The notes beneath the pieces were generated by a model that did no database searches, had not been told where the DNA came from, and saw only the letters and a list, made by a program, of their open reading frames with translations. From assembly GCA_009760855.2 (NCBI GenBank), contig WPIO01000051.1:2531501-2595500 (forward strand): a stretch of DNA of 64,000 nucleotides, in the 5' to 3' direction. Shown piece after piece: positions 33,403-45,020 of this stretch. Position numbers and translations under genes: made by a program. The stretch is from Cristatella mucedo. Lineage: Eukaryota; Bryozoa; Phylactolaemata; Cristatellidae. Numbering within the stretch: position 1 is the first letter of the stretch; the number at the start of each line of letters is the position of its first letter.

Positions 33403-34040
33403 GACAATACCCTATTGAAGGTTTAGAATGTTGAAGCTGTTAAGATGCAGGAGATTGCCTCCGGTTTGCGTCGCATGATCTAATGACGCGTAAATCATGC
33501 TTAGGAAATTCAGCACCTGATACTGTCGGTCTAGACAGCTCTCCATGAAAAACGTGTACAATAATTTCTGTTACAGCCTTGGGCAAGTCAATTGCAATAA
33601 AAACGGTTTTAGGTAGCAGCAAGCCAATTTAGAAAGAAAAACAGGTCAAATTTAAGAATTCTTTGGAACAAGGTTCAATAAGTAAATGAAGCTTACCTCA
33701 ACAACTGCGTAACGGCAGACAGAGTGGTTGGAAATCAGAGAAAGCTGTCCTCGGATATGCTACACAAAATAGGACCTGCTTAGCATAAGGTTCGATGTCG
33801 CCATTAGTCGATACCTACCGGCTGGTGAGTGAGAACCTTTCTGCATCTTGCGTTCGCCCTATCAACAGCTCGGCTATCAAACCCACGCCCCGTGAGTTTA
33901 AAATGCTGAATAGTACTCGTTGCCATAGTAGCTCACCTAGGATGCCTCAGCATGCTGTGAACTGTCGACCGGCGGCCGTTACAAAGGTCCAATCCGAATA
34001 TTCGAAGAGCTCGCATCTGCCGGGCCGGATACACGCCGAC

Positions 34041-34643
34041 GTGAATACAAGCTACTTCATTGGCGCAGGTGTCGGACAGCCTCTTAAATTCCGCCCACTA
34101 CTAAATGTCCGCTAGCTAAAAACCAAGGGGTTAGTTATCCGCGATCAGGTGGTCCAGGAGAAGCTAGATGCATTTCTGCTTACCGAAATTTGGATGACGC
34201 CTTGTTCCAGTAGCTGTATACCTGAGACATCCCCACCCGGGTTCTCATTCTATCAGTCCTTGAATTCTGACAAGGTTGGTGGTGGGGTTGCAATTGTTGT
34301 TCATGAATCGTTTGGCTATAAGATGTGCAGTTTTTCGCATGGGCCATCGTTTGAATCAGTTGCAATCAGGTCTTCATCAAAGACAATGCCTCTCACTGTT
34401 GAGATATACCAACCTCCTGGCTGTCTAAACTTGTTTATAGAGAAGTTTTCAGAGATCCTCGATAAAATATTTGTGTGTGACAAGCCGTTACTGATTGCTG
34501 GAGACTTCAATATTCACGTCGACAACCCTAGCAACAGCCAGGTCCGCTCATTTCGTGACTGGCTGGAGAATTTTGGTTTGGTCCAACACGCTTATCATAC
34601 CACCCACGTCGGTGGCCATATTCTAGATCTCGTGATCACTTAA
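34041..34643 (+). pseudogene. LINE-A endonuclease domain, broken
   Basis: An APE-type endonuclease of a non-LTR element, which nicks target DNA. PLLNVR then, after one in-frame stop, LKTKGLVIRDQVVQEKLDAF, LLTEIWMTP, GGGVAIVVHESF and LLIAGDFNIHVDNPSNSQV follow the family's order, with the TE(I/T)W and GDFN(I/A)H catalytic signatures. The frame is lost after HILDLVIT. Confidence 0.85.
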
Positions 34644-35614
34644 GATTTCTTCTCCACTGACCTTGTGGTGTGCTCGCTGACCCTCTCAGATCATTGTGCG
34701 CCTCTTTTACTGTTCCTGCTCGCTTGTGCTTATAGGGTAATGTCGAACTTGTCAAGCGACGTAACTTACAAAGCATTGACGTAGACAAATCTTTGAAATC
34801 TGTTTTTGGTGCAGGTCATCTTGATCTGCACCAAACTCGACCGACAGCCTCGATAACCTCACTGATGCAGTAAACATGACACTCAGGAGTGCTCTTGACT
34901 AGCATGCTCCCTTTCATTCAATCCGTACACAGAGTCGTAGAGATTCCTTTCAATTTATACAAAAAAATTCAAAATATGTGCCGTGTTAAGCGCAGGCTTG
35001 AACGTTGTTTTGGTAAATTGGGGTCTGATTTGGATCTAGTCAATTCCAAAGACTTCTTTCGAGTTTACACCCGGGAGCAAAAAAGCCACGGCTTCTTGTT
35101 TTTCACTCGAAAGCTGAATTCCTGCCAGTCAGATCCTAAACAGATTTATAAGACAGTAAACCATTTACTGGCAAATGCTGAGGGGTCTGACTCCCCAGAT
35201 ATTAATGGCTCAGCCGAAAAGTTTTAAGCCTTCTTTACTGAAAAAATTGTGCACATTCGTGCCTCTATTAAGCCCCCTTCGACTAAAGCAATCGCGGTTC
35301 CACAACCTGTGACCTTCCTTAAAAGGGTCTCCGATGTTTCTGCATGCGATGTGGCTGCCTTAATAAGGTATAACAAAAAGAGCTCGTCTCCTGAAGACCC
35401 TATAAAATCATCTCTGAGATTTGTAATGCTTCTTTGGTAAAAGGGGTCGTACCTAAGTCCTTGGAATTTGCAATCGTTAGACTCATACTTAAAAAGCCTG
35501 AATTAGATACAGGGACCTTGTAAATTATTGCCAGTTTCCCTTCTTCCTTTCTTGTCAAAGATTCTTAAAAAAATTGTTGCTAAGCAGCTGGTTTAACCTA
35601 TTAAAAAGAATTAA

Positions 35615-35983
35615 ATGTCAGAAACATTTCAATCAGAGTTCAAGAGGCAGCACTCCACTGAAACTGCTCTCCTCCATGTTAACAATGAGATTCTACGTGG
35701 CACTGATGACAAGAATGTCACTGCCCTAGCTCTGCTAGATCTGTCAGCTGCCTTCGACACCATTGATCACGATGTTCAACTTGAACAATTGAGAACTCTC
35801 TACTCACTTCTTGCATATGCTGATGACATCCGCACATGGATGACAGCACGTTTTCTAAACCTAAGCGATGATAAAACTAACTTGCTAGTTATGAGCAAAC
35901 CAAGTGTGATTCAGAAATTGGAAAGGCTGACGCTCAAAATCGGCTCTGCCAGTATATCTCCTGCTGAATCACTCGTAATCTAG
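35615..35983 (+). pseudogene. Chimeric RT frame spanning the LINE-A/LINE-B junction
   Basis: The frame (122 aa) starts SETFQSEFKRQHSTETALL and LLDLSAAFDTIDH (LINE-A), then passes without a stop into LLAYADDIRTWMTARFLN (LINE-B type). About 80 residues of the RT core found at 2,890-3,200 are absent. The YADD-like string here belongs to the DIRTWM region and is not the catalytic YADD. Confidence 0.7.
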
Positions 35984-36445
35984 GTGTCATGTTCCAGAGT
36001 GACCTCTCATTAGACAATCACATCAGCTCCACAATCAAGTCTGCCCACTTTCAGCTACATAACATTGCTGAAATTCGGACTTATTTAGATAAGGATACCA
36101 CGTCTAGGTTGGTCCATGCATTTACGACATCCCGCCTTGACTTCTGTAACTCTCTGCATACTGGCCTACCGGCATGTGCGATCAGGCGATTGCAGCTGGT
36201 GCAAAACTCCGCAGCTAGGCTTGTCTGTCGTGAGCGTCGCAGTTGTCACATCACACTACTTCTCGTCGACCTGCACTGGCTACCTGTCAAGCAACGGATC
36301 GACTTCAAGGTTTTGTCACTCACCTTTTGGTCACTTCATTCATTGGCTCCATCCTATCTCTCAGATGTACTCCCCCGCCAGGTCAAGCATCGTACCACCC
36401 GCTTTTCGTTATCGGTGTGTGACTACCTTACCGGTGGGCTAAGAC

Positions 36446-37304
36446 TGGAGGTCTAAGAGCGGTTGCATTTTTTCTCATGACTTTTACCAACTCTTGAACT
36501 CTTGATACGTACATACCTGTCGATCAAGTCTTTGAAAGATAGGAGAATGCCATCGAGGCGAATCGATTTGTTTGTTATCAGCCTGTTAAAGCTGCTGCAA
36601 TTTTACAGCATAGCTGAATTAATACATCCTATACGCTGGGGGTAGGAAAAGTGCGGAAAATTAAAAGGACTGGTACATCTTAATTGCTTCGATAGTGCCT
36701 TTCGAACGACCTGTGTGAGTGTTCGTAAGTTGATCAGTAAGAATCAATAGCCTGTCCTGGAATGAACACCATGATAGCACTTTTTGGCCTTTCTAGGAAA
36801 ATTGAGCTCATTTTGGAAACGATTGAAGGGTCCGCGAAACGAGGTATTTTTTAAGAAATAAAACGCGTGGCCTGCCATAAGCGGCGGAAAGATTGCTGCG
36901 ACCTCAAAGAATTCAACCCACGCAAAAAGCATTCAAGGAAGAAACGACACCGGTATGCGTACGTCCGAAAAGGCCCGTTTAATGCTTCTTTGATTCAACG
37001 GCTATGCATGAAGGTGTTAGATGAATTAGGGTAACCAAAAAAGTAATACAAATATATCGGTTATTCTTAACCAAAGAGGCACATTCGCTATACGCATGTG
37101 TTTTTTCGAAGCGGAATGCTCTTAATACACGTATGCACATAACGAGACAGCAAGTTTAAAAGTAACAGAACATATGTAATTCATTACTTTTTGGTAGCTG
37201 ACGCAAGACCTTTTTGCCATATATGCCTTAGGTTTCATGCACTATTCAGTCCACTCAAGCCTGAAAGTTTAGTACAAAAAGCACCTCTTGTCATCATGTA
37301 ATAA
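36446..37304. other. No recognised feature
   Basis: AT-rich DNA between two LINE copies, with no ORF above 62 residues. Confidence 0.4.
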
Positions 37305-38545
37305 TAATAATAATAACGCACTTGATAAAGCGCCCTCAGAGAACTCAATCTCTTTCTAGGCGCTTTACATTTGCTGCAAAGGGAAATGCAATCGAATGGT
37401 GAGTAATATCATGCTTGATAAACAACATGAATAACATGGTTAGGGGTGACATGCACAGGGTTAGCATACAAATGTGGTTAGTGGCAGCATGCACAGTGTC
37501 AGCACGCACAAGCACATCAAGGACGAATCACGGGGACCCACTAAATGCTGTCCTAAATAGGTGTGTTTTTAAGTTCTTTTTAAATGTGGTCATGTCAAGG
37601 GATGTTCAGACGTAAGTCGGGAGTGAGTTCCAGGCTTTGGGAGCACACGAACTGAATGCACGGTCTCCAAAGGATTTGAGGTTTGTACGAGGTATCGGTA
37701 AACCGTTGGGTTCCGAAAAGCGGGTAGTACGATGCTTGGCCTGGTGTGGGGAGTAGATCTGAGAGATAGGCTGGAGCCAAAGAATGAAGTGACCAAAAAG
37801 TGAGCGACAAAACCTTGAAGTCGATCCGTTGCTTGACTGGGAGCCAGTGCAGGTCGACGAGAAGTGGTGTGCTGTGGCAACTGTGACGCTCACGACAGAC
37901 AAGCCTAGCTGCGGAGTTTTGCACAACAGTAATCGCCTGATTGCACATGCTGGTAGGCCAGCAAGCAGTGAGTTACAGAAGTCAAGACGGAATGTCACAA
38001 ATGCATGGACCAACTTAGACCTGGTATCCTTATCTAAACAAGCCCGAATTTCAGCAATTTTTATGTAGCTGAAAGTAGGCAGATTTGACTGTGGAGCTGA
38101 TGTGGTCGTCTAACGAAAGGTCACTTGGGTACATGACACCTAGATTTCATGCAGATTCGACAGGAGATGTGCTGGCAGAGCCGATTTTGAGCGTTAGCCT
38201 TTCCAATTTCCGAATCACACTTGGTTTGCCCATAAATAGTAAGTTAGTTGTATCATCATTCAATTTAAGAAAGCTTGCTGCCATTTATGTGTGGATGTCA
38301 TCAATACATGGAGCAGGGGAGTTAAGAGAATATGACGTGCTGTAGGACTGGGAGGGATCAAAATAAAGGTACAACTGAGTGTCATCTGCATAGAGCCTAG
38401 ATTGTGCTTGGCAATCACATCGGCAAGAGGGAGAGTATAAACCGTGAAAAGAACCAGACCAAGCACGGAGCTCTGAGGTAACCCATATTTCAGAGGTACC
38501 TCAGATGATCTTTGTTTATTCACATAAATACTCTACCAATATGGT
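37305..38545 (-). mobile_element. LINE-B copy with RT C-terminal half and 3' end
   Basis: On the minus strand it reads from NKQRSSEVPLKYGLPQSSVLG (the GVPQGS-like block, mutated) through LADVIAKHN, DIRTWM-region remnants, LVHAFVTFRLDFCNSLLAGL, LPVKQRIDFKVLSLTF, PRTNLKSFGDRAFSSCAPKA, the 3' UTR, the terminal stem-loop (37,320-37,375) and an ATT tail (37,302-37,318). Frameshifts split the ORF into at least three frames. It is the longest LINE-B copy in the window. Confidence 0.88.
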
Positions 38546-38589
38546 TACATTTTGAATACGCTAAGGGCATGAAAACTAGATTGTGTTAA

Positions 38590-38760
38590 TCGTGTTACCT
38601 TGCTGCACGTTGCAAGAATAGTGCGATACAGTACTGCCACGTACTGATGTCCCCGACTAACACAACACGGTACTTGCGATTGATTGCTTGTCCTCGGCAC
38701 TCTCTGGGTGCGTCCGCAGCAAGCCGCATGTTTTTTTAAATATCTTCAACGCTCACATCT
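38590..38760 (+). repeat. Dispersed repeat family U, copy
   Basis: Core TGATGTCCCCGACTAACACA then CACGGTACTTGCGATTGATT is shared with 16,570 and 33,275. Confidence 0.55.
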
Positions 38761-40990
38761 AGATGTAGTCATTTTCTATGACCATTGCCCTAGTTGGCCA
38801 GCCTGCACTGCCTACGCTTTCTAACATAAGTCACTACCTGTTTTCTGCTCAACGTCATAAATTTTGGATGAGCAGTCGAGGCTTTCAGAAGCTTCTCAGC
38901 AGTCCTAAGAGATCTTTTATTTCCAAATATCTTGGCAAATAAGAGTGCATTGCTTCATTTCTATTGTGCATGCTTTTTCATCTACAGATTAAATTTCTGC
39001 TTATTTTTACCGTCCGTTGTATATTCAAAAGAAGGCAACCAATGATCAATAATGCCCTTCGCGGTCTTTGAAAATTTAAGGAGGTTGCCATAAAATGTTC
39101 TGGAGCAAACCGTAAGGCCAAAAATTGTGACATCCCCATAAATAAAAAGTAGTTTAGAGCAGACAATCACCTCCAAAGCGAGTCATCTTTTCGATCGCTG
39201 CGAGGTCCCTCGACACGTAAATGCAATGCAAAGGTTCGTATCTGACCCACTAGTTCTGCACAGCTTCGCAGGCTTCTTCATATTTAGCTGAACCGCTGCA
39301 GCATCTGAGCTTCTGGCTGTCGGCTGGAGCTAGCTGCTCCGAGCGCCCCTGAAGCGTTGACTACACACGAAACAATGGCGCGAATTCGCGAACTCTGGAA
39401 CTTCTAAGCGCTGGCACGTAGAGCAAATGCTAGCATCGCAAAGCATCCTAAAGGTTTGAATTTGAGAGCCTACGATTAGATTATTATGAATGCCTACGAT
39501 TAGATTATTATGACTGCCCCCAATATAACCACAATGCTGATTCGATGACCAAATGATGCTCGCAGCAGCCGATTTACGAAGTATCGTAGCTGCCCAATGC
39601 TTTTGCTTGACTGAGGCTTTTGCTCCCTTTGGGAGCAGGACTGCAGAGATGGTGGCCATATTTGAAAGAGACCACAGTAGGCCCGAATGATGTTCTGCCA
39701 CCGCGCAGACATACTTAGAACATGCAGGTCAAAGAAATATGCCTGGGTGGGGGAGAGCCGGTAAAAGCTGGAAGCGGAACGTTCGCCGATATAGCGTTGG
39801 CAAATATTCAGACCTCTGTTTTAACCGATATTTAAAATTTAAAAAAATTACTTTGAATAGATTGATAGCAGGATCCTACAGGTGCTCTGAAGCCCATTGC
39901 GAAGTTCCTTGAAGCATTAAGTTCTTCACGAGTGCTTAGCTGTTCACTCCAAGTGCTCGAATCCATCACGTTAGCGGTACAGCTGTAGAGGTAGGTAAGC
40001 GACCCCGACGGTGATTCAAGTCTACACACTTCTCCACGCTTCCCTGATCGTGCCTTGACTGTCGGCACTTTCTTGGCACTTCCAGCTTATCTGTCTAGAT
40101 CGACTACTACCACAATATTTTCCTAGCTCAGTTTCGATACTTGTGCAGGTCCCGTGACAGCTTACTGCCAGCTCATGTGGCAGTGCTTTGATTACTAATG
40201 AGCTGGCACGATGAATGATTTTGACTCGTACCTCGAGAATTCGTTCATCGAATCAAGTAGATACTACAAACTGCTGAGCGACCGGCTTCTGCCTGAAGTA
40301 CAAACTACTGAGCGCCGAAAAAGAATGTCGCCTCAAGCAGGAGGGGTGACTCCGCAGCCTCTCAGCTACCATTCCGCGGTACTCCATCCAATTGAGCTGT
40401 GGAGGCTACTCTTCGTTTTATGTTCAACACACGGCTTTGAATTTCCACCTCGAATGCTTGGGTCGAATCCTGAAGGTGAAGGCTGCGTAAATGGATGAGT
40501 GTGTGCCTGGAATTTTTAATTCGATGCCAAGCTGAAACCAGTACGAAGCGAATACGCTGTCTCTGGTTGGTGACCAGAGACAGCGATTCCGCTGCTCGCT
40601 TTATGCGGTCCGGGCAAGTAGGAGAGAGAACCTTCAGCACTTCGCCTTGGCGACGAGCTCGGATGCCCGAGAACGCCCAGCTGCGTGGCCATGGTCGTAC
40701 GTCATGAGTAGAATAGCCGTAGAAATGGCCGAAATGCTACTGAAAGACGTCCGCACAATGCATCTCCTTCCTTCTACTGGGATCTGAGAAAGAAAATGAC
40801 CACTGGATTCATAAAGTTTGAAGATTCATTCAGTCTTGTAAAGCTGCACTGCTCGAACGAATGGTGTGCTTGCTAACAAGGTGACATGTCTACTAGCTGC
40901 GCGACCACGAACGTACAACACGTGTATGCCGAACTCAAGAAGCTGAGCGAAGACCTCGATCCACCTGTAGCTCGATGGTTGCATTCTGTC
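38761..40990. other. No gene supported
   Basis: A LINE-A scrap of about 40 bp (TTTAGCTGAACCGCTGCAGC) lies near 39,283-39,315. A 24-bp tandem duplication (GCCTACGATTAGATTATTATGA) lies at about 39,468-39,515. Other frames (up to 123 residues) have no recognised domain. Confidence 0.4.
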
Positions 40991-40999
40991 GAGAATGGA

Positions 41000-41660
41000 C
41001 TTCTAGAATTCCATTTTTGCTGGGCTTCAAAAAAAAACCTTCAGGCTCTATAACTAGTTGGTGATGCATTCGGCAGAAAGATTGGTCAAAAAATCCAAAG
41101 GCTTCAGCCCTGTGTCTTCTTTGCTATAGAAACTGCGATTGCTCCGGGAAATCAAAGCACACATAGAATATCCTCACTGTGACCCACAAGGCTCAGCATG
41201 GCGTGGATCATTCGCGCCTGCCTGAACTTGTGTACCAGTTTCAGCCTCCTTTTGCCCTCAGGTCCTCGATGGACAATAAATTAGAGGTCCAATTGTTTCT
41301 CTTTAAGCGTGCAGGTGACAAAAAAAGCTGTTGCTACGCAGCTCCTAGAATGTGGAACTCACATCCACAATTCTTAAACAACAACGTCTCTCCAACTGCC
41401 AACTCTGGAACATCCTCACCAGCCGTCCTAGGCTGCTACTTACATGCTGCTCACTTCCTTGACTGCCTTGCTGACTCAGCTATACTTCTAACTTTAGCGT
41501 TGCTGCGTGAGATCGAGTCTGTTGGCTACAGTATGCACTCCGAGAGCCTCGGAGACCTTGAGCGCATTACGGTCAACTTTCAGCGTAATTCCCACTTAGT
41601 CCTTCTGGGTTTGCGGAGCTACAGACCGAGGTAGATTACGTGAATGGAGATAAGGTCATT
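41000..41660 (+). mobile_element. LINE-A fragment, RT C-terminal end and 3' UTR
   Basis: It parallels LINE-A 3,510-4,130. The frame at 41,179-41,634 includes THKAQHGVDHSRLPELVYQF, SSMDNKLEVQLF and CYAAPRMWNS, and the end region matches the LINE-A 3' part (GTTGCGTGAGA..GAGTCTGTTGGCTACA). It has a longer open frame than the intact-looking copy at its 3' end, which suggests the family ORF originally extended beyond the stop at 3,964. Confidence 0.8.
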
Positions 41661-42870
41661 GCCGCATCTCTAAGCGAGGGTAGCTCTTCATAAAAGACTC
41701 TGTGAGATACGTAAAACCTTGACATTAACAGATAGAAAACTGCTTTGTGCTAGTGTAAATGCAGATACTGACAGGAGTGGTGAAAACCCTTCTCCGCGGG
41801 CTCAGCTTGACACTGAGCTGGTCTGGGAGACCACAGCGATCACTGCCGGCACCTTAGCTACAGTATAGTCTCTAAATGACGTATACTTAATTGGTCAATA
41901 ACATCCAGTGTCTTTCGCTGTTATAATCTCCCGTTTCCAGCTCGCCAATCGCCCACATCCAACGACAGTTAGGCACGTCTCACTGAATATAAATGCTGGC
42001 TTATAGCTTGCTTTCAGCAGGAGTGACTGAGCGCAGAGCATTTCCGTTGCTTGGTCATCGTACACGAATAACTCAGGCTCGGTTCAGCTTTATTGCTTAG
42101 CCTTGGATTGAGTGCTATCCTTTTTTTTAATTTGTTCTGACCAAAAAATACTGCTGAACACAAAACCAACTCAAAAATTAGATATAGCTCTCGCAAAATA
42201 TATTGATTATAAAATATCTTGTCTTTTACTCCTAATATAACTCTGTTTTTTATTTTGTAATGCAGCGGTATGTTAACTAGAACAACTTTCTGTACCGGGC
42301 CTCTATCAGAACTTGAGTCCTAATTACAAGCCTCCTTACACTTGCAGGCAGAATGACGACACTCCGTAATACGGATAAGTCATAATGCGAGTGCATAAGT
42401 ATCTCAACTAGAGATCAAAAGGTATCAGGTACGATTTCTGTTTGTCTTACTAAGTTTGTATGACTGATAGATTACTTTCGGGCACTACAATTTCAAAGCA
42501 TACATCAGAATAATGAAGCAACATTGCATATACAGAACCCAAATTAATAAAACTCCAGAAAATACAGGCCTGTGATCCAGATGAGATTAACTTATGACCC
42601 GCCCAACCAGATGTAACATCGATGCTCACTTACTCACTTTGGCAGACACAACTGCTGGCATGCTTATTCTATCTTTGTTTATTTTGTGTTCGTCATTCAT
42701 ATCATCCATCTCTTTCTTACAGCTCCCTCTCTGAGTGGTCTTTGCTTCCACATGCAATCCTAAATAACTTATTCCTTACTATTTTGTCCAGTAGCCAGAG
42801 CAGAACGTACTGGAATCCAAGAATTTTGTCCTTCTCAGGGATGTTGGCTTATATATATGTAGAGCATCTC
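41661..42870. other. No recognised feature
   Basis: AT-rich DNA with short hydrophobic frames (for example 42,622-42,876) typical of T-rich sequence. No gene is supported. Confidence 0.35.
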
Positions 42871-42874
42871 TGCT

Positions 42875-43775
42875 AATCTGGCTGTATTTCTAGAAAATGC
42901 TCGATACCGTTGGTCTTCAACAATTCCTTCTAGATTATCTCGCTCTGAGTACTCTTTACATCCAATTTTATGTGAGATTTGCGAGCGTAGATAACAACGG
43001 CCAAAAGTCAGCCGGTGAACCTTTGACGTATAGAGTACTCCTGGGATCTATTCTGGATCTCTCGTTTTATGATATATCCTCTCCTTGTTGGCAGCTATCA
43101 CCGAAAAGCACAGTCTTGCCGTGTAATTCTACGAAGACAACACTCCGCTCAACCTGTGCTTCGAGCCTTCCCTTCCTTCCAGTACTATCAAGTCTCTTGT
43201 ATTCGTTCAGCTTGCAGTGTCGGCATTTGCGCTGGGTTGACAGCTAACTTCGTAAATTTAATGAAGGCCTGACCAACCTAAACGTTAGGAGCAAACTTTG
43301 CATCACTCAGAAAATTTGAAAATCAATCCTAAACTTCAAAATGGGCTCAGCCAGAATCTTCCTTGTAGCATTTTCCCAAAAAACATTGTCGTTTTTCAAA
43401 ATGACTTTTTTCTAATTGACCACATCGGCACCGAAATAAAGTCTGCCTACTTTCAGTAATCTTATAAAATTCTCACATGCTTAGATAAGGGTCTCGGGGC
43501 GAAATTAGTCAACGATTTAGTAACATGTTGACTAGACATCCGTAGTCTCTCCGACTTGAAGTACCTCCTCACCAATAGCCTATTGACTTCCGATTCTAGT
43601 TGACCTACCTGCTCCTCCTCGCAGCCTTCTCTCGCTGCTATGAATAATTCTATGCGTGCTTATGTGTGCTACCAAGCAAGCCGTCAATAACCAATTGACA
43701 TCTCTCTTTCCAACATATGTTAAGTTTGTAGAATGAGATTTAGTTTTCTTACGGTGCCCTAAAATTTATTATTAG
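42875..43775 (+). mobile_element. LINE-B copy, very degenerate
   Basis: Recognisable pieces in order are codons for SVDNNGQKSAGEPLTYRVLLGS (compare VNGQKSAEVPLKYG-VPQGS), an NLGV.FQ.D..LIDHI-like block near 43,390, TEIKSAYFQ near 43,440, and the 3' UTR TGCGTGCTTATGTGTGCT with a decayed stem-loop (GAATGAGATTTAGTTTTCTTACGG) and ATT tail at 43,765. Confidence 0.7.
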
Positions 43776-44016
43776 AAATATCAGTATTACTCATTCGTAC
43801 GTCCCTTCACTTTCTTTCTCCCCCCCCCAAGGTCAGCATACACGTTAAGCGTCGGCTCCCCGGAGGTACATTTTTTTATTCCTTAAGGCGGCAATCATTT
43901 TTTAGAGTCGCTGGGGGTTCTTTTTAGACGCCAGTCTAAAGGGGCTTGCCGAGCGGTGCGCCTAAGATGCGTAGCCTCAGGCCCTTCAAATTGGCGAGCC
44001 CATTTCTATCAGAATG

Positions 44017-44170
44017 ATTAGCTGATTCAGCAGCCTCGTTTGTATAGCGGAAGAAGAGCGTTTCAGGCTATCACCACTGCTCGCAGAGGGCAACGAGTGA
44101 TCTCCCACAGTAATCGAGCCCAGATCCCGGTTCGCGAAGAGCGAGCACCTTACCCCTGGGCTAAGGCCCA
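44017..44170 (-). mobile_element. SINE-II, diverged
   Basis: Plus strand AGCTGATTCAGCAGCCTCGT, GTATAGCGGAAGAAGAGCG, GGCTATCACCACTGCTCGCA, then AATCGAGCCCAGATCC and GAGCACCTTACCCCTGGGCT. The head differs from the 31-kb copy (CCCTGGGCTAAGG), a subtype shared with 59,915-60,085. Confidence 0.7.
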
Positions 44171-44772
44171 GGGGCGTCATGACGAGCTCTCGATGGCGTG
44201 CCTTTTTCATTAGAGCTCCGACCTTTCCCAAAGAGGAAACTAGCAATGGCTTTGGCGGGAACTGGCAGCTTCTCCTCGCTACCTCCATTTCGGGTCTCGC
44301 GATACTTCAGTCTGTACTTTAGGGGAAAGGTACTAACGCTTGTAGATGACTTTGCCTAAGCTTAACGGGAAAGTCAGGCTCAGCTCAGGCTGAGCTTCAG
44401 GCTCTACGAATGGGCGTCCTACCGAACCAGTCTCTTTTTGACGGGTCCGAGAGCTAGCTTCCGAGAAGGCTGCCCTCTCTCGGTACGGAGATCCAGATTG
44501 CTCAAAATAATTTCGGTGCCAATATTCGGGCTGTTCCGAATTTGCTCTTGACTATTTCTCAGCGGATCTGATCTGGCCCGTCCTTTCGGCGCTTTTTCGG
44601 CGGGAAGAGTCAAAGTCTGCAACCGTAAAAGGCCAACTGATCCTGGTCAAACAAAGAAGCTAAAAAACTCATGGAAGAGAAGAAATGAGGCCTCGTGAGT
44701 GGCACACCTTGGTTGAAAAGCTGCACGGTCTATCTCCAAAGGCTACCACGAAGCCCATGAGAATGATGAAAA
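44171..44772. other. No recognised feature
   Basis: I see no gene or repeat here. Confidence 0.4.
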
Positions 44773-45020
44773 AGCCATTGGTGCGGTGCCGTTGCAGAGC
44801 TCAAGTTAAAGGAATAAAATAATAATAACAATTCATTTGTATAGCGCCCCAAGAGAACTTAATCTTTATTCAGGCGCTTCACATATGCCTCAGGGCTCGA
44901 GCCCATGACCTCAGCCAGGCCTTGGTCGGGGCGAGCACCTTGACCAATGTGCCAAACCAGGTTCCAAGTTGGTTTCCGAGCCATTGGTGTGGTGCCGTTG
45001 CAGAGCTTTAGTTCCAAGTT
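44773..45020. repeat. Local duplication around a SINE-I insertion
   Basis: GCCATTGGTGCGGTGCCGTT..CAGAGCT at 44,773-44,805 recurs at 44,983-45,012, and GTTCCAAGTTGGTTTCC occurs twice (about 44,961 and 45,010). The SINE-I copy (44,816-44,962, minus) sits between the repeats. Confidence 0.75.
44816..44962 (-). mobile_element. SINE-I, tRNA-derived
   Basis: Plus strand (AAT)n, CAATTCATTTGTATAGCGCC, the stem-loop, CAGGCGCTTCACATATGCC, then GGGCTCGAGCCCATGACCTC and GCGAGCACCTTGACCAATGT. This is the full length of the family in inverted orientation. Confidence 0.85.

Larger units (their letters stand above)
33795..36445 (+). mobile_element. Chimeric LINE: LINE-A 5' part joined to LINE-B 3' part
   Basis: From about 33,795 to 35,796 the copy carries LINE-A sequence: an endonuclease domain with frame breaks, the linker, then RT up to LDLSAAFDTIDH. 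From about 35,797 it continues with LINE-B sequence (DIRTWMTARFLNLSDDKT, LVHAFTTSRLDFCNSL, LPVKQRIDFKVL, RQVKHRTTRFS). The RT core between these points (GVPQGS and ADD blocks) is missing, and the LINE-B 3' end is cut off near 36,410. Stops and frameshifts make it inactive. Confidence 0.85.

Noticed and set aside
42622-42876. Hydrophobic 84-residue frame that might be a membrane protein exon
   Set aside because: T-rich DNA gives hydrophobic translations, it lies just before a decayed LINE-B, and no splice signals fit.
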